Origin: Myxococcales bacterium
Lineage (GTDB): Bacteria; Myxococcota_A; Polyangia; Polyangiales; GCA-016699535
Direction: 5' to 3'
DNA length: 64,000 bases
Assembly: GCA_016699535.1 (NCBI GenBank)
Contig: CP064980.1
Span: 3,480,001-3,544,000, forward strand
The translations under genes were made by a program, and so were the position numbers. The notes beneath the pieces are model-generated. The model saw nothing but the letters and a program-made list of their open reading frames with translations, ran no database searches and was not told where the DNA came from. Positions 17,934-27,404 of this stretch are shown here, piece by piece. Each line of letters opens with the position of its first letter. The stretch's first letter is position 1.

Positions 17934-18689
17934 TCAACGCGTAACGTCACTCTTTTTATCAGTCAAATAGCGTTTTTTTAGTTTTTCAATTTCGGTCTTT
18001 TTTAATGGGCGTTTCTGACCAGGTCGCAAGCCTTCGGCATCGATACCAGCGTGTGATAGCCGCGCCAATCGCATAACCCGTTTATCCAACGCCTCCAGCA
18101 TACGATGGATTTGGCGGTTTTTACCTTCTTGCAATGCGATACGCAGCCATGTCGAACGTGGCTCTTCGCGATCAACATGAACTTTCGCCGGCGCGGTCTT
18201 GTAGCCATCATCAAGGACAATCCCCTGCGTTAACTTTTGTAAATCGTCCACAGACACTTTGCCGGACACCTTCGCGATGTAAACTTTGGGTGCAGCGACT
18301 CTTGGATGCATTAAAGCTTCAGAGAGCTCACCATCGTTAGTCAGAAGCAAAACACCACTGGTGTGATAATCCAATCGACCAACAGGATAGACACGCTCCG
18401 GAACATCTCTGATATAGTCAGCAAGACATTCACGCCCTTCAGGATCCGAAAGCGTACTAAGCACGGCTCTTGGTTTATGAAAAACAAAGTAAACCAGTGG
18501 CTCTAAGACAATGCGTTTACCGTCGACTTCGATTTTGGCACGACGCGGATTTGCCTTGCTCCCAAGTTCAGTCACAATGCGTCCGTCAACCCGTACCCGA
18601 CCTTTAATAATAAGCTCTTCAGCAGCTCGGCGCGACGCAACGCCCGCTTTGGCAAGTATCTTTTGAAGTCGTTCTAGTTTTTCTGCCAC
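17934..18689 (-). CDS. rluB: RluB/RsuA-family rRNA pseudouridine synthase
   Basis: A 251-residue pseudouridine synthase with an N-terminal S4 RNA-binding domain (RLQKILAKAGVASRRAAEELI) and the catalytic motif GRLDYHTSGVLLLTNDGE holding the nucleophilic Asp. The conserved EGKNRQIHRM and RLSHAG motifs follow. The product most likely modifies 23S rRNA near position 2605 as RluB does. It is 12 bases from the downstream end of the EF-hand-like lipoprotein gene and may be part of that transcript. Confidence 0.92.
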   Translation of the reverse strand: MAEKLERLQKILAKAGVASRRAAEELIIKGRVRVDGRIVTELGSKANPRRAKIEVDGKRIVLEPLVYFVFHKPRAVLSTLSDPEGRECLADYIRDVPERVYPVGRLDYHTSGVLLLTNDGELSEALMHPRVAAPKVYIAKVSGKVSVDDLQKLTQGIVLDDGYKTAPAKVHVDREEPRSTWLRIALQEGKNRQIHRMLEALDKRVMRLARLSHAGIDAEGLRPGQKRPLKKTEIEKLKKRYLTDKKSDVTR

Positions 18690-18701
18690 AACACATGAAA
18701 C

Positions 18702-19425
18702 CTATTTAGCGGCTTCCTCTTTTTTCCGTGCTTCTTCTTCGGATGTCATCAAAGGATCCCCCAAAGAAGTGGTCATTTCTTCTTTAAAGAAACGGTCATC
18801 ACGCTCCCAACGATCCACGCGTCCATCACCATCAAGGTCAGTGCCCATGCGAATGACTTTATCATTTTCATAGTATTCCCAACGGTCCGGCTTCCATTGA
18901 TCAGCAGTGCTGCGGCCGGCAATGTCGCTTTCAGCGCGCAGAGGTTTGCCGTCTTCGAAATACACTTTGTTGTCGATTTTGCCATCGCCGTTATTATCGA
19001 ACTCTTTTCGCACGATTTTGGCATCTTCGAAGTAGACCCGTGAATCTATTTTACCGTTGAAATCACGGTCTGCATCTTCACGCAAAGGACGCCCGTCTTG
19101 ATTGTAGTGACGTACAACATCTTTTACACCATCTGCGTTTTAAATCACTTTCTCGACAGACAAGTATCAAGCGTCGTTCGGCACCCTCGCCCACACTTTG
19201 AAATACTTTGCGGATGTCCGGACGCTCATCACCCGAGGTATCGTATTCGCTAATCTCACGTCCCGGGCTTTTAACATCACAAAGCATTAGATCCGTTGAG
19301 GAAATATCTTCTGAGCCTGAACTGCCAGTGCTCGGCATAGTCGCTGCAAGGTTCCCTTGCACTGAAGCGTCCCCTCCACCGCAGGCACCTATAAGAGCCA
19401 AGGCTAGGCTTATCCTGATTTTCAT
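18702..19425 (-). CDS. EF-hand-like repeat lipoprotein (one-base frameshift)
   Basis: A secreted lipoprotein (lipobox near LIGACG) with calcium-binding-loop-like repeats of the form DxNxDGxxD: DLNADGVKD, DRDFNGKID, DNNGDGKID and DLDGDGRVD, each followed by an aromatic strand (VYFED). The first of these appears only after correcting one extra base in TTTT at 19138-19141; uncorrected, the frame ends early at 19078 and a second begins at 19085. Corrected length is about 241 residues. It overlaps its paralogue upstream by four bases (ATGA), so the pair is translationally coupled. A calcium-stabilised surface role is an inference. Confidence 0.75.
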
Positions 19426-20264
19426 GGTTCTTCTCCCGACGCAGCATCATCATTGTCTTGGCCATCTTGTTCGCTTTCAGCGGGAGACTCGTCGCCAAAG
19501 CTCTCGCTTTGCTCATCGGTCTTTGCTTCCGTCGCTGGAGGAGCTGAATAGTTCACTTCCTCTTCCGGGATTTCCAAGACACCCCCTTCACAAGCCATTG
19601 GCTCGGTCGGCGGACCCGCTGCAGCACTCGGAAACTTTTCGTTTCGGTCAGCTTTACCGTCGCCATCGGTATCGTAACGTACTTCAACAACGCTTCCGTT
19701 TCGAAGAATTTCCCACTTTTCTGGATCGCCATCGTTGTTGTCATCGTAGACAACTTCGGTGAGCCAACCATTTTTATAGCTCTCCCAAACGTCGACCCGA
19801 CCATTGTGATAACGATCACGCTCGGTTTTGGAGACCGCTTTACCATCACACCAGACCCAATAGTCGATAACGTTGTCAAAGTTGGTGTCGAGTTCTTTTC
19901 GTTCAATCTTACCGTGCTTAAAGAAAGTAAGCTGATCGATGCGTCCGTCAAAATCAAAGTCGTGTTCTTCCCGAATCGGTGTTTTGCCATCGGTGTCGAA
20001 AAAACGCGTGGCATCAATCTTGCCGTCATAGTTCATGTCGTACTGAACACAGCGCTCGACGCCATCTTTAAAGTAATGCGAAATATCAACACGCCCATCA
20101 TTGTTAACGTCTACCGTGTGGCGGTTTTTGCCAGAAGCCTCACAAAGCTCTCGCATCTCCTCATCGCCTAAAGAACCTTTCGGTAGCGTGCTTCCAGAAG
20201 AACCGCAAGCCGCAAGAAGAAGCGCTAAATGGACCGTTGCTGGGAAATGCTTGATAAATCTCAT
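19422..20264 (-). CDS. EF-hand-like repeat lipoprotein
   Basis: A 280-residue lipoprotein (lipobox LLAACG) with about seven Asp-rich loops spaced 24-26 residues apart: DVNNDGRVD, DMNYDGKID, DFDFDGRID, DTNFDNVID, DRYHNGRVD, DDNNDGDPE and DTDGDGKAD. Each loop is followed by a strand with an aromatic and a Gly turn (YFKDG, FFKHG, SYKNG), so the array looks like a repeat superhelix rather than helical EF-hands. The C-terminus is a low-complexity acidic tail. Some loops have lost acidic positions and may not bind Ca2+. Paralogue of the next gene. Confidence 0.8.
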   Translation of the reverse strand: MRFIKHFPATVHLALLLAACGSSGSTLPKGSLGDEEMRELCEASGKNRHTVDVNNDGRVDISHYFKDGVERCVQYDMNYDGKIDATRFFDTDGKTPIREEHDFDFDGRIDQLTFFKHGKIERKELDTNFDNVIDYWVWCDGKAVSKTERDRYHNGRVDVWESYKNGWLTEVVYDDNNDGDPEKWEILRNGSVVEVRYDTDGDGKADRNEKFPSAAAGPPTEPMACEGGVLEIPEEEVNYSAPPATEAKTDEQSESFGDESPAESEQDGQDNDDAASGEEP

Positions 20265-20398
20265 TATTTTTCGCCTTTCAGGGCGTTACCATAGCGTCCT
20301 AGCACCTTGGCTGGCAAGCATTCTTGATTGACGGTACGTATGTTGTCATGTATGTTCATACGAAAGCAATACCTCTTCACCGAACAGTCAGTTTTTCG

Positions 20399-20596
20399 AT
20401 GGCCCGTAAAAAAATCTCCACCACCATTTACATTACTCCGGAACAGAGCGAAAAGCTCAAACTGCTTCACGAACGAACAAAAGTTCCTGTAGCAGTATAC
20501 ATCCGTGAAGGCATCGATTTGGTGCTTGAACGTTATAACGATCAACTCCCCGGACAACTCAGCTTAGGGGAAAGTCAGAACAAACGTCGGAAGTGA
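20399..20596 (+). CDS. Ribbon-helix-helix DNA-binding protein
   Basis: A 65-residue RHH (CopG/Arc-like) protein: the basic N-terminal strand [10 protein letters not shown], then helix [13 protein letters not shown] and helix [16 protein letters not shown] dimer would bind DNA through the strand. The ATG at 20399 is chosen over the TTG/ATG codons upstream because the family begins here. Its stop overlaps the lepA GTG start (GTGA), implying coupled translation. A toxin partner is not present, so it may be an autoregulator of the lepA transcript (inference). Confidence 0.85.
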   Translation: MARKKISTTIYITPEQSEKLKLLHERTKVPVAVYIREGIDLVLERYNDQLPGQLSLGESQNKRRK

Positions 20597-22334
20597 ACGG
20601 CGATACCATTCAAAACGTCCGCAATTTCTCCATCATCGCCCATATTGACCATGGGAAGAGCACGCTTGCGGATCGCATTCTGGAGTACACTGGAGCTTTA
20701 AGCGAGCGCCAAAGAACAGACCAATTCCTCGATAAGCTGGAATGGAACGTGAACGGGGCATCACGATTAAAGCCCAAGCTGTTCGCCTAAGCTATAAGGC
20801 CGACGATGGACAAAGCTACCAGCTCAATTTGATCGACACCCCTGGACACGTGGATTTTAGCTACGAGGTATCGCGATCGCTTGCTGCATGCGAGGGGGCG
20901 TTGCTTGTTGTCGATGCGAGCCAAGGCGTGCAAGCCCAGACCCTCGCCAACGTTTATCTCGCCCTTGAAAACGACCTTGAAATCATCCCGGTCTTCAACA
21001 AGATCGACTTACCGAGTGCGGATGTCGATCGCGTTCGACACGAAGTCCAGGAGGTCGTGGGCCTCGATTGCAGTGAAGCTATCGCCGCCAGCGCAAAAAC
21101 GGGTGCAGGTATTCACGAAATTCTTGAAGCAGTCATCAAAAAGGTTCCACCTCCCAAGGGGAAAAAGGATGAAACGCTGCGCGCGCTTGTGCTTGATAGT
21201 TGGTACGACAGTTACCGCGGCGCGGTGGTGCTGGTTCGTGTAGTGGATGGAACTTTACGAAAAGGGATGAAGTTTCGCATGCTTGCCACCGGACAGGACT
21301 ACGAGGCCACTGAAGTTGGTGTGTTCTCACCCTTCCCGCAAGCACTTGCCGCACTTAACACCGGAGAGGTCGGTTTTCTCGCTGCGAGCATCAAATCAGT
21401 CAACGAAACCCGTATTGGCGATACCATCACCGATTCGAAAAACCCCACAAAACAGCCTCTGCCCGGCTTCAAAGAAGTCAAACCCATGGTGTTTTCTGGA
21501 ATCTTTCCGACCGACAGCGGCCAATACAACGACCTTCGTGATGCGCTTGAAAAACTCAACCTCAATGACAGTGCATTTCAATACGAGCCCGAGACGTCGG
21601 ATGCGTTGGGTTTTGGCTTTCGCTGCGGCTTTTTAGGCCTCTTACATATGGAAGTTGTTCAAGAACGACTTGAACGTGAATACGATTTAGATTTGATCAC
21701 CACAGCGCCAAGCGTGGTGTATCGCGTGTACACTACGGGCGGAGACGTTGTTGACGTCGAGAATCCCTCGCGCTTGCCTGATCCTGGAAAAATCGACTAC
21801 ATCGAGGAGCCGTTTTTAAAGGCAGCGGTTCATGTCCCTGAAAACTTTGTCGGTGCTGTCTTAGCACTATGTCAGGACCGTCGCGGCGTTCAAAAAGGCA
21901 TCCAGTACGTCACAACCGATCGCGTGATTATTACCTACGAGCTGCCTATGGCTGAAGTGCTTTTCGATTTCTACGATCGTCTTAAAAGTGCGACCAAGGG
22001 CTACGCCTCCATGGAGTACGCTCTTATCGACTACCGTCGCAATCCGCTCGTGCGACTCGACATGCTCGTCAACGGCGAACGCGTGGATGCTCTTAGCGCC
22101 ATCGTTCATAAAGACAAGGCATTCGTCCTTGGACGCAAGCTCGCCGAAAAATTAAAAACCATCGTGCCTAGACAGCAATACGAAGTCGCCATTCAAGCAG
22201 CCATTGGTTCACGCATTGTCGCCCGAGAAACAGTGCGCGCCATGCGTAAGGACGTCACAGCAAAATGTTACGGCGGTGATATATCGCGAAAGCGCAAACT
22301 GCTCGAAAAGCAAAAAGAGGGCAAAAGCGCATGA
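20593..22334 (+). CDS. lepA: Elongation factor 4 (LepA), one-base frameshift
   Basis: EF4 is a ribosome-associated GTPase that acts on stalled or early translation complexes. G1 (AHIDHGKST), G3 (DTPGHVDF), NKIDLPSAD (G4) and the C-terminal domain ([14 protein letters not shown], then [22 protein letters not shown]) are all present. The frame from GTG 20593 breaks after LDKLE. The next frame resumes at [11 protein letters not shown], and adding one A to AA at 20741-20742 restores the family's [13 protein letters not shown] exactly. Corrected length is about 580 residues, normal. As this gene is almost universal, a sequencing error is the likeliest cause. The GTG overlaps the RHH gene's stop. 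Confidence 0.95.
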
Positions 22335-22399
22335 AGAGTGTGGGCTCGGTGGATATTCCACAAGAAGCTTTTCACGCGATTCTAAAGGTCAACGAATGA
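22331..22399 (+). CDS. 22-codon ORF coupled to lepA and cysC
   Basis: ATG overlaps the lepA stop (ATGA) and its own TGA overlaps the cysC ATG (ATGA), so lepA, this ORF and cysC are linked stop-to-start. The product would be only 22 residues ([20 protein letters not shown] plus two). It may be a leader that carries ribosomes into cysC or a remnant of a larger gene. No family is recognised. Confidence 0.4.
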   Translation: MKSVGSVDIPQEAFHAILKVNE

Positions 22400-23004
22400 G
22401 CATGGCGATAAAGCACATCGTTTGGCACGAGGGTGAAGTAAGCGCCAAATTGCGAAAGAAGCACTATGGACATCCCGGACTGACGGTTTGGCTTACAGGA
22501 TTGTCGGGGTCCGGAAAAAGTACCATCGCCATGCGTACTGAACGATTGCTGATTGAACAAGGTGTCAAGAGCTACGCGCTTGACGGCGATAACCTGCGTC
22601 ATGGCCTAAACAGTGACCTCGATTTTACCGCAACTGGCCGACAAGAAAACATTCGACGCATCGGTGAAGTCTGCCGTTTGTTTTGCGATGCAGGGATCGT
22701 TGTATTGGCCGCCTTTATCTCGCCCTACGAAAAAGACCGTCAAACCGTTCGCAATATTCATCCTGAGAAGAGTTTTATTGAGGTACACGTCGCTACCCCG
22801 CTCGCAGTATGCGAATCCCGTGATCCCAAAGGATTATACAAAAAAGCACGGGCAGGAGAACTAAAAAACTTTACGGGGATCAGCGCTCCTTATGAAGAGC
22901 CTTCCCATCCAGATCTTGTGCTTGACACAACGAAGACGGATATCGACGATTGCGCAAAGAAGCTCGTATCTTTTATCACTTCACACTTATCGCAAAACAA
23001 CTAA
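22396..23004 (+). CDS. cysC: Adenylylsulfate kinase
   Basis: APS kinase phosphorylates adenosine 5'-phosphosulfate to PAPS, for sulfate assimilation or sulfation. The 202-residue protein has the P-loop [10 protein letters not shown] (residues 34-43), [36 protein letters not shown] and the substrate motif [18 protein letters not shown], followed by YEEP. All key motifs are intact. The ATG at 22396 overlaps the preceding short ORF. No cysD/cysN neighbours are visible, so PAPS may serve a sulfotransferase elsewhere. Confidence 0.95.
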   Translation: MSMAIKHIVWHEGEVSAKLRKKHYGHPGLTVWLTGLSGSGKSTIAMRTERLLIEQGVKSYALDGDNLRHGLNSDLDFTATGRQENIRRIGEVCRLFCDAGIVVLAAFISPYEKDRQTVRNIHPEKSFIEVHVATPLAVCESRDPKGLYKKARAGELKNFTGISAPYEEPSHPDLVLDTTKTDIDDCAKKLVSFITSHLSQNN

Positions 23005-23013
23005 CTTTCGAAT

Positions 23014-24795
23014 CTAGTTATCCACCCACAGCTTTTTCCCGGGCAATAACCACTCGTATACCGCGTCTTCAGGTTTCGCTTCGCTAAAGAAAAAACCTTG
23101 GGCTACAGCACACCCCGCCTCCTTCAAAAACTTTAGCTGCGATTCTTCTTCGACACCTTCTGCAACAACTTCCAAGCCTAATATATCACCCAAGCTTATT
23201 ACCGCGCGGGCAATCTCGGCATCACGAACTTGATAACACAAACGCTGCACAAATGACTGATCAACCTTGAGAACATCAATCGGAAAATCACGCAGATAGC
23301 CAAGGGACGAATAACCCGTTCCAAAGTCATCAATGGCAACGCTTACCCCCTGCGATCGGAGTTCTGTCAGTCTCGACCGAATCAGCGATGTCTCCTCGGC
23401 AAAAAGGTGCTCGGTAATCTCCAATTCCAATTCTCCGGCACTGACTCCATAATCCAAAAAGGCACTCTTTAAATGAGGCATAAATTCGGCGCTAAGGAGT
23501 TGTTTTGGAGAAACATTGACGGCGACTCGAACATCGCGAAGACCTTCTGCCCGCCACATGCTTTGATACCTGCAAACTTCGCGTATAATCCACCCTCCCA
23601 ACTCTACGATTCTGCCCTCTTCTTCAAGTAAGGGGATGAACTCCATAGGAAATACCAACCCACGTTCTGGATGCTGCCAACGAACAAGTGCTTCCAAACC
23701 CCAAATCTGACCCGTTCTTAAATCAATCTGTGGTTGAAAATGAATAACAAACTGCTTCTTCTCGACAGCAAGACGGAGCTCCTCAAGCAAATGCATTCGG
23801 GCTTGCATGCTTCGGTAAGAACTGTAGTCAAACATGGCCACACCATTTCGACCGGAACGCTTGACTTGGTACATCGCCGCATCAGCACTGCGAACTAACT
23901 CTTTTGCATTGCTTGCGTTATCGGGGACCAAAGCCACACCCACACTAACCGAGCAAGAAATATCTCGCCCTACTATTTCAAATGGCTGCGTAAAGGTTTC
24001 CACCACACGCTGCGCCACAAGATGTGCTTCGCGATCAGAATGCACACTTTCCAAGATAACGGCAAACTCATCCCCAGACAAACGTGCCGCCACGTCAGTG
24101 CTGCGACTAAATTGCAAAAGTCGTTCAGCCACATGTTTTAGCAACTCATCACCAACTTCGTGCCCGAATGCATCATTGATTTGTTTAAACTGATCGACAT
24201 CAATGAACAACAGACCCGTTTTTGTTCCGGCGCGTCTTGCCCGTTCAATTGACTGCTTCAGTCTTTCATTAAATAAACTACGATTGGCTAGCCCAGTAAG
24301 CTGGTCATAATGAGCCATGTGAACAAGCTGATCGCAAAAGCGCTTACGCTCCATCGCATAACGGACCGAGCGAATGGTTGATGACACACCTTCATGCCCC
24401 TTATAGAGATAGTCTTGCGCTCCGAATTTGAGCGCTTCGACTGCCGTTTTCTCATCCTCGTGTCCTGTTACTACAATGACAGGAACTTGAGGACTGCACG
24501 CGAGCAATTGTTTGACTGTAGATATTCCACTCGAGTCAGGCAGTTCAAGGTCGGACAAAACAGCCTGGTATTCTGCACATTCCACTGCCAGCAATGCATC
24601 AGCAAGTGTTTCGACACGATCGACAGACAAATTCTGGCCATGCTGCATCAAAGTACGAGTGATTAACTCAGCATCCAAAGAATTGTCTTCAATGAGCAAA
24701 ACTCGAAAAGCGCCATTTTCGTTTTTCAAGACAGGCTCAGATTGGTCCACTACAACACCGTTGTCTAGCAACATCCGATCCTCCCCAGCGGTCAA
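23014..24795 (-). CDS. REC-GGDEF-EAL cyclic-di-GMP signalling protein
   Basis: A 593-residue soluble protein. REC domain (residues ~31-140) has acidic pair ED and phospho-acceptor Asp82 in LSDLELPD. The GGDEF domain reads SGDEF at 240-244, a variant still found in active cyclases, with the inhibitory site RSTD at 231-234 correctly five residues ahead. The EAL domain has EAL at 367-369, plus EITEH, IDDFGTGYSSL, KVDQSFV and EGVE, so phosphodiesterase activity looks intact. It sits beside a stand-alone receiver and a histidine kinase and may be their output. Confidence 0.94.
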   Translation of the reverse strand: MTAGEDRMLLDNGVVVDQSEPVLKNENGAFRVLLIEDNSLDAELITRTLMQHGQNLSVDRVETLADALLAVECAEYQAVLSDLELPDSSGISTVKQLLACSPQVPVIVVTGHEDEKTAVEALKFGAQDYLYKGHEGVSSTIRSVRYAMERKRFCDQLVHMAHYDQLTGLANRSLFNERLKQSIERARRAGTKTGLLFIDVDQFKQINDAFGHEVGDELLKHVAERLLQFSRSTDVAARLSGDEFAVILESVHSDREAHLVAQRVVETFTQPFEIVGRDISCSVSVGVALVPDNASNAKELVRSADAAMYQVKRSGRNGVAMFDYSSYRSMQARMHLLEELRLAVEKKQFVIHFQPQIDLRTGQIWGLEALVRWQHPERGLVFPMEFIPLLEEEGRIVELGGWIIREVCRYQSMWRAEGLRDVRVAVNVSPKQLLSAEFMPHLKSAFLDYGVSAGELELEITEHLFAEETSLIRSRLTELRSQGVSVAIDDFGTGYSSLGYLRDFPIDVLKVDQSFVQRLCYQVRDAEIARAVISLGDILGLEVVAEGVEEESQLKFLKEAGCAVAQGFFFSEAKPEDAVYEWLLPGKKLWVDN

Positions 24796-24888
24796 ACCAA
24801 ATGATAAATTATACCCTGTCTTAATGCTGTTTGTGCTGCCGTTATCAACAAACCTGGTCGATAAATGAGTTTCACCGTTTAAGGTAAA

Positions 24889-25338
24889 CTAATCAAAAAA
24901 AGAGCAGCCCAGTGGAAGTAAATTGGGCTTACTAAACCAGTATTCACAAAGCTTACGCAAACCTACTTCCAAATCCCGTGGATTACATGGCTTGGACCAA
25001 TACGACGATGCACCCCTGTCGTAAGCCGTGCGTATGTCATTTATATCAGTTGAGCTACTAAAGATAACAACCGGTACGGCGCGCGCTTGTGGATGTTTTT
25101 TTAGCTCGACAATGAACTCTAAACCGTTTCCATCGTCCAAGTTGAGATCCAACAGAATAAGGTCCGGCAAAGTTTCAACACCTGATGTTCCACTACAAAG
25201 TTCTTCAATCGCATCGTCAATTCCTTGACGGAAGGTGCAACCAATTTTGTCATCATAGAGTTTGTCAATGACACGTTTGACCGCTACTTGATCAAGTTTG
25301 CTATCATCTATCATGAGAATCTTAGCTTTACGGCCCAT
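24889..25338 (-). CDS. Stand-alone receiver (Rcp1-like response regulator)
   Basis: A 149-residue receiver without output domain: DDS near the start, phospho-acceptor Asp in LILLDLNLDDGNG, SSSTD and the conserved Lys in SYWSKPCNPRDL. The LDLNLPxxxG and KPxxxxxL style matches the Rcp1 group that pairs with phytochrome-like and ethylene-receptor-like kinases. It is divergent from the kinase at 25475 with a 136-base shared promoter region and transcribed towards the GGDEF/EAL gene (93-base gap). Confidence 0.92.
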   Translation of the reverse strand: MGRKAKILMIDDSKLDQVAVKRVIDKLYDDKIGCTFRQGIDDAIEELCSGTSGVETLPDLILLDLNLDDGNGLEFIVELKKHPQARAVPVVIFSSSTDINDIRTAYDRGASSYWSKPCNPRDLEVGLRKLCEYWFSKPNLLPLGCSFFD

Positions 25339-25474
25339 ATGCTTTTTAGTACCACTTATGGAATTGCCGTCAAGGTAGTATGTAGGTAAGTAAGTATATT
25401 GTTCATGTAGGACGAATGTTTACATAAAGCTAATCGCCGCAGTTTTCATATTCACACATATCTGAGGAGGAGCT

Positions 25475-27355
25475 ATGCATGCTGAAGGGACCCGTCTATT
25501 TGATACTACGGGCTTTGTTCCTCGTTGGAATTGCGGAGTCTGGAGCCACGGTCTTGGATGGGTTCACATTGTTTCTGATCTTGTTACCTTTGCTGCCTAC
25601 TTTCTGATTCCTGCCACAATTGCTTATTTTGCGTTTCAGAGGCGAGACATTCAATTCCGTAGTATCTACATTCTTTTCGGACTATTTATATTGAGTTGCG
25701 GAACGGTTCATTTAGTCGAAGCTATTATTTTCTGGGCTCCCATCTATCGATTTTCAGCGTTCGTAAAGTCCATAACGGCAGTGATTTCTGTAGCTAGTCT
25801 AGTTGCTTTGTTTTTTGTAGCGCCAAAAGCACTTCGTTTACCGGGATACAAAGCCTTGTATGAAGAGATTCGGGTAAATGAAAACAGATACCGTTCCTTA
25901 GTGAGGGCAACAAACGCTGTTGTGTGGACCGCAGATAAAAATGGCGAGCTCGTCACTGTTCAAAACTCTTGGAATGCCTACACCGGTCAAAGCTTTGATA
26001 AATCCAAAGGCTTTGGCTGGCTCGACAGGATTCATCAAGATGACCAAAAGAGAGTACAGGAGAGCTGGGAGCAAGCATGCGCAACAGGAGATCAGTATTT
26101 CGTGGAAGGTCGAATTTGGAGCGAAGAGCACCATAGCTATCGGCACTTTGAAGCGCGTGCCGTTCCAATAAAAGACACTTCTTCGGAAATCGTCGAATGG
26201 GTTGGTGCAATTCGAGACACCGAGGACGAAAAGCTCCTTGAAATAGACAAGATCGATGCCAACGAACTAGCATCTGTTGCCCTCGAGTCTGTGACATGTG
26301 GTCTTGTTATTGCGAATCAAAACGGAATAATTAAACGGGTGAACTCTCAACTTACCGATATGCTCGGCTACAATGCAGATGAGATCGTAGGACAGACGAT
26401 CGAAAAGCTTGTCCCAACGAAAAGCAGAGAAACGCACACAAAAAGTCGTAATCTGTTTTTCGAGAGTCCGAGCAAGCGCGCTATCGGACAGAACCGTGAC
26501 TTAGTAGCCCTTGCATCCAGCGGTAAGGAAATTCCCGTGGAGGTGGGACTTAACCCCCTACAGTATCGTGGTGAATTGCATGCCGTTGCCACAATCGTTG
26601 ATATAGCAGAGCGAAAGAGAACAGAAGCTGCCTTAAGGGGATACGCAAACCAGCTCAAGATTGCCAACGAGGATCTCGACCAATTCGTCCACGCGGCATC
26701 GCATGATCTAAAAGAACCCATTCGCGGCATCAGTACCTATTGTGGTTTTATTCTAGAAGATCACGCTGAACAGATGAATGCCGAACTTCGTGACATGGTA
26801 AAGAAAATCGAAACCCTCGCACACCGAACACACAATATGATCAGCGGCATCCTTAACTTCCGACGGCTACATGAGCAATTAGAGAATTCCCCAGCATGCG
26901 AATTACGAGAAATAATTGCCATTGCAAAAGAAACGCTCATAGCACAATTAAGTCATGAGCAGGTATTGTTCAAGATTCAACCTCATCTTCCCGTGGTAAT
27001 GGGCGCGAAAACAGAACTCGTAAGTGTATTTCAAAACCTGATTAGCAATGGAATCAAATACAACAACAATGAGGAAAAGGTCATTGAAGTCGGCTGCAAA
27101 TCGTCTGAGGATGGAAAAGAGGCGCTCATATGGCTACGCGATAACGGTATGGGTATCGATAAAAAACACACCGGCAATTTATTTAAACTATTTAAGCGTT
27201 TACCAAATGCACGGGGCAAAGAGGAAGGCACAGGTGTGGGCCTAGCCTTTGCAAAGCGCATCATCGAACGTCATGGTGGCACTATCTGGCTTGAGTCACA
27301 GGTCAACGAAGGAACTACTTTCTTTTTCACCCTTCCATTAGCGGCACCTGCATAG
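25475..27355 (+). CDS. Histidine kinase with ethylene-receptor-like membrane domain
   Basis: A 626-residue membrane kinase. Residues ~30-120 form three helices resembling the ethylene-binding domain of ETR1/SynEtr1: Asp35 in HIVSDLVTFAAYF, then Cys75 and His79 in LSCGTVHLVE. These are the positions that hold the Cu(I) cofactor in plants. Two PAS domains follow (NAVVWTADKNG; CGLVIANQNG), then a phospho-acceptor region HAASHDLKEP with His410, and an ATPase domain with NLISNGIKYN, DNGMGI and GTGVGLAFAKRI. GGAGGAG precedes the ATG. The likely partner is the divergent Rcp1-like receiver. The ligand is inferred, since only the binding residues are seen. Confidence 0.9.
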   Translation: MHAEGTRLFDTTGFVPRWNCGVWSHGLGWVHIVSDLVTFAAYFLIPATIAYFAFQRRDIQFRSIYILFGLFILSCGTVHLVEAIIFWAPIYRFSAFVKSITAVISVASLVALFFVAPKALRLPGYKALYEEIRVNENRYRSLVRATNAVVWTADKNGELVTVQNSWNAYTGQSFDKSKGFGWLDRIHQDDQKRVQESWEQACATGDQYFVEGRIWSEEHHSYRHFEARAVPIKDTSSEIVEWVGAIRDTEDEKLLEIDKIDANELASVALESVTCGLVIANQNGIIKRVNSQLTDMLGYNADEIVGQTIEKLVPTKSRETHTKSRNLFFESPSKRAIGQNRDLVALASSGKEIPVEVGLNPLQYRGELHAVATIVDIAERKRTEAALRGYANQLKIANEDLDQFVHAASHDLKEPIRGISTYCGFILEDHAEQMNAELRDMVKKIETLAHRTHNMISGILNFRRLHEQLENSPACELREIIAIAKETLIAQLSHEQVLFKIQPHLPVVMGAKTELVSVFQNLISNGIKYNNNEEKVIEVGCKSSEDGKEALIWLRDNGMGIDKKHTGNLFKLFKRLPNARGKEEGTGVGLAFAKRIIERHGGTIWLESQVNEGTTFFFTLPLAAPA

Positions 27356-27404
27356 AAATGGTATACGATTTTGGAAATCAGTTGACGCTAACGGAGGACA
27401 ATCC

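Noticed and set aside
20399..20596. Antitoxin of a toxin-antitoxin pair
   Set aside because: No toxin gene adjoins; the neighbour is lepA.
20593..22334. Programmed ribosomal frameshift in lepA and the other shifted genes
   Set aside because: Shifts go in both directions and lack slippery heptamers with downstream pseudoknots; most sit at ordinary short homopolymers, so base-calling error is simpler.
25475..27355. Phytochrome assignment for the kinase
   Set aside because: There is no GAF/PHY chromophore domain; the input is a three-helix membrane domain with Cys/His as in ethylene receptors.
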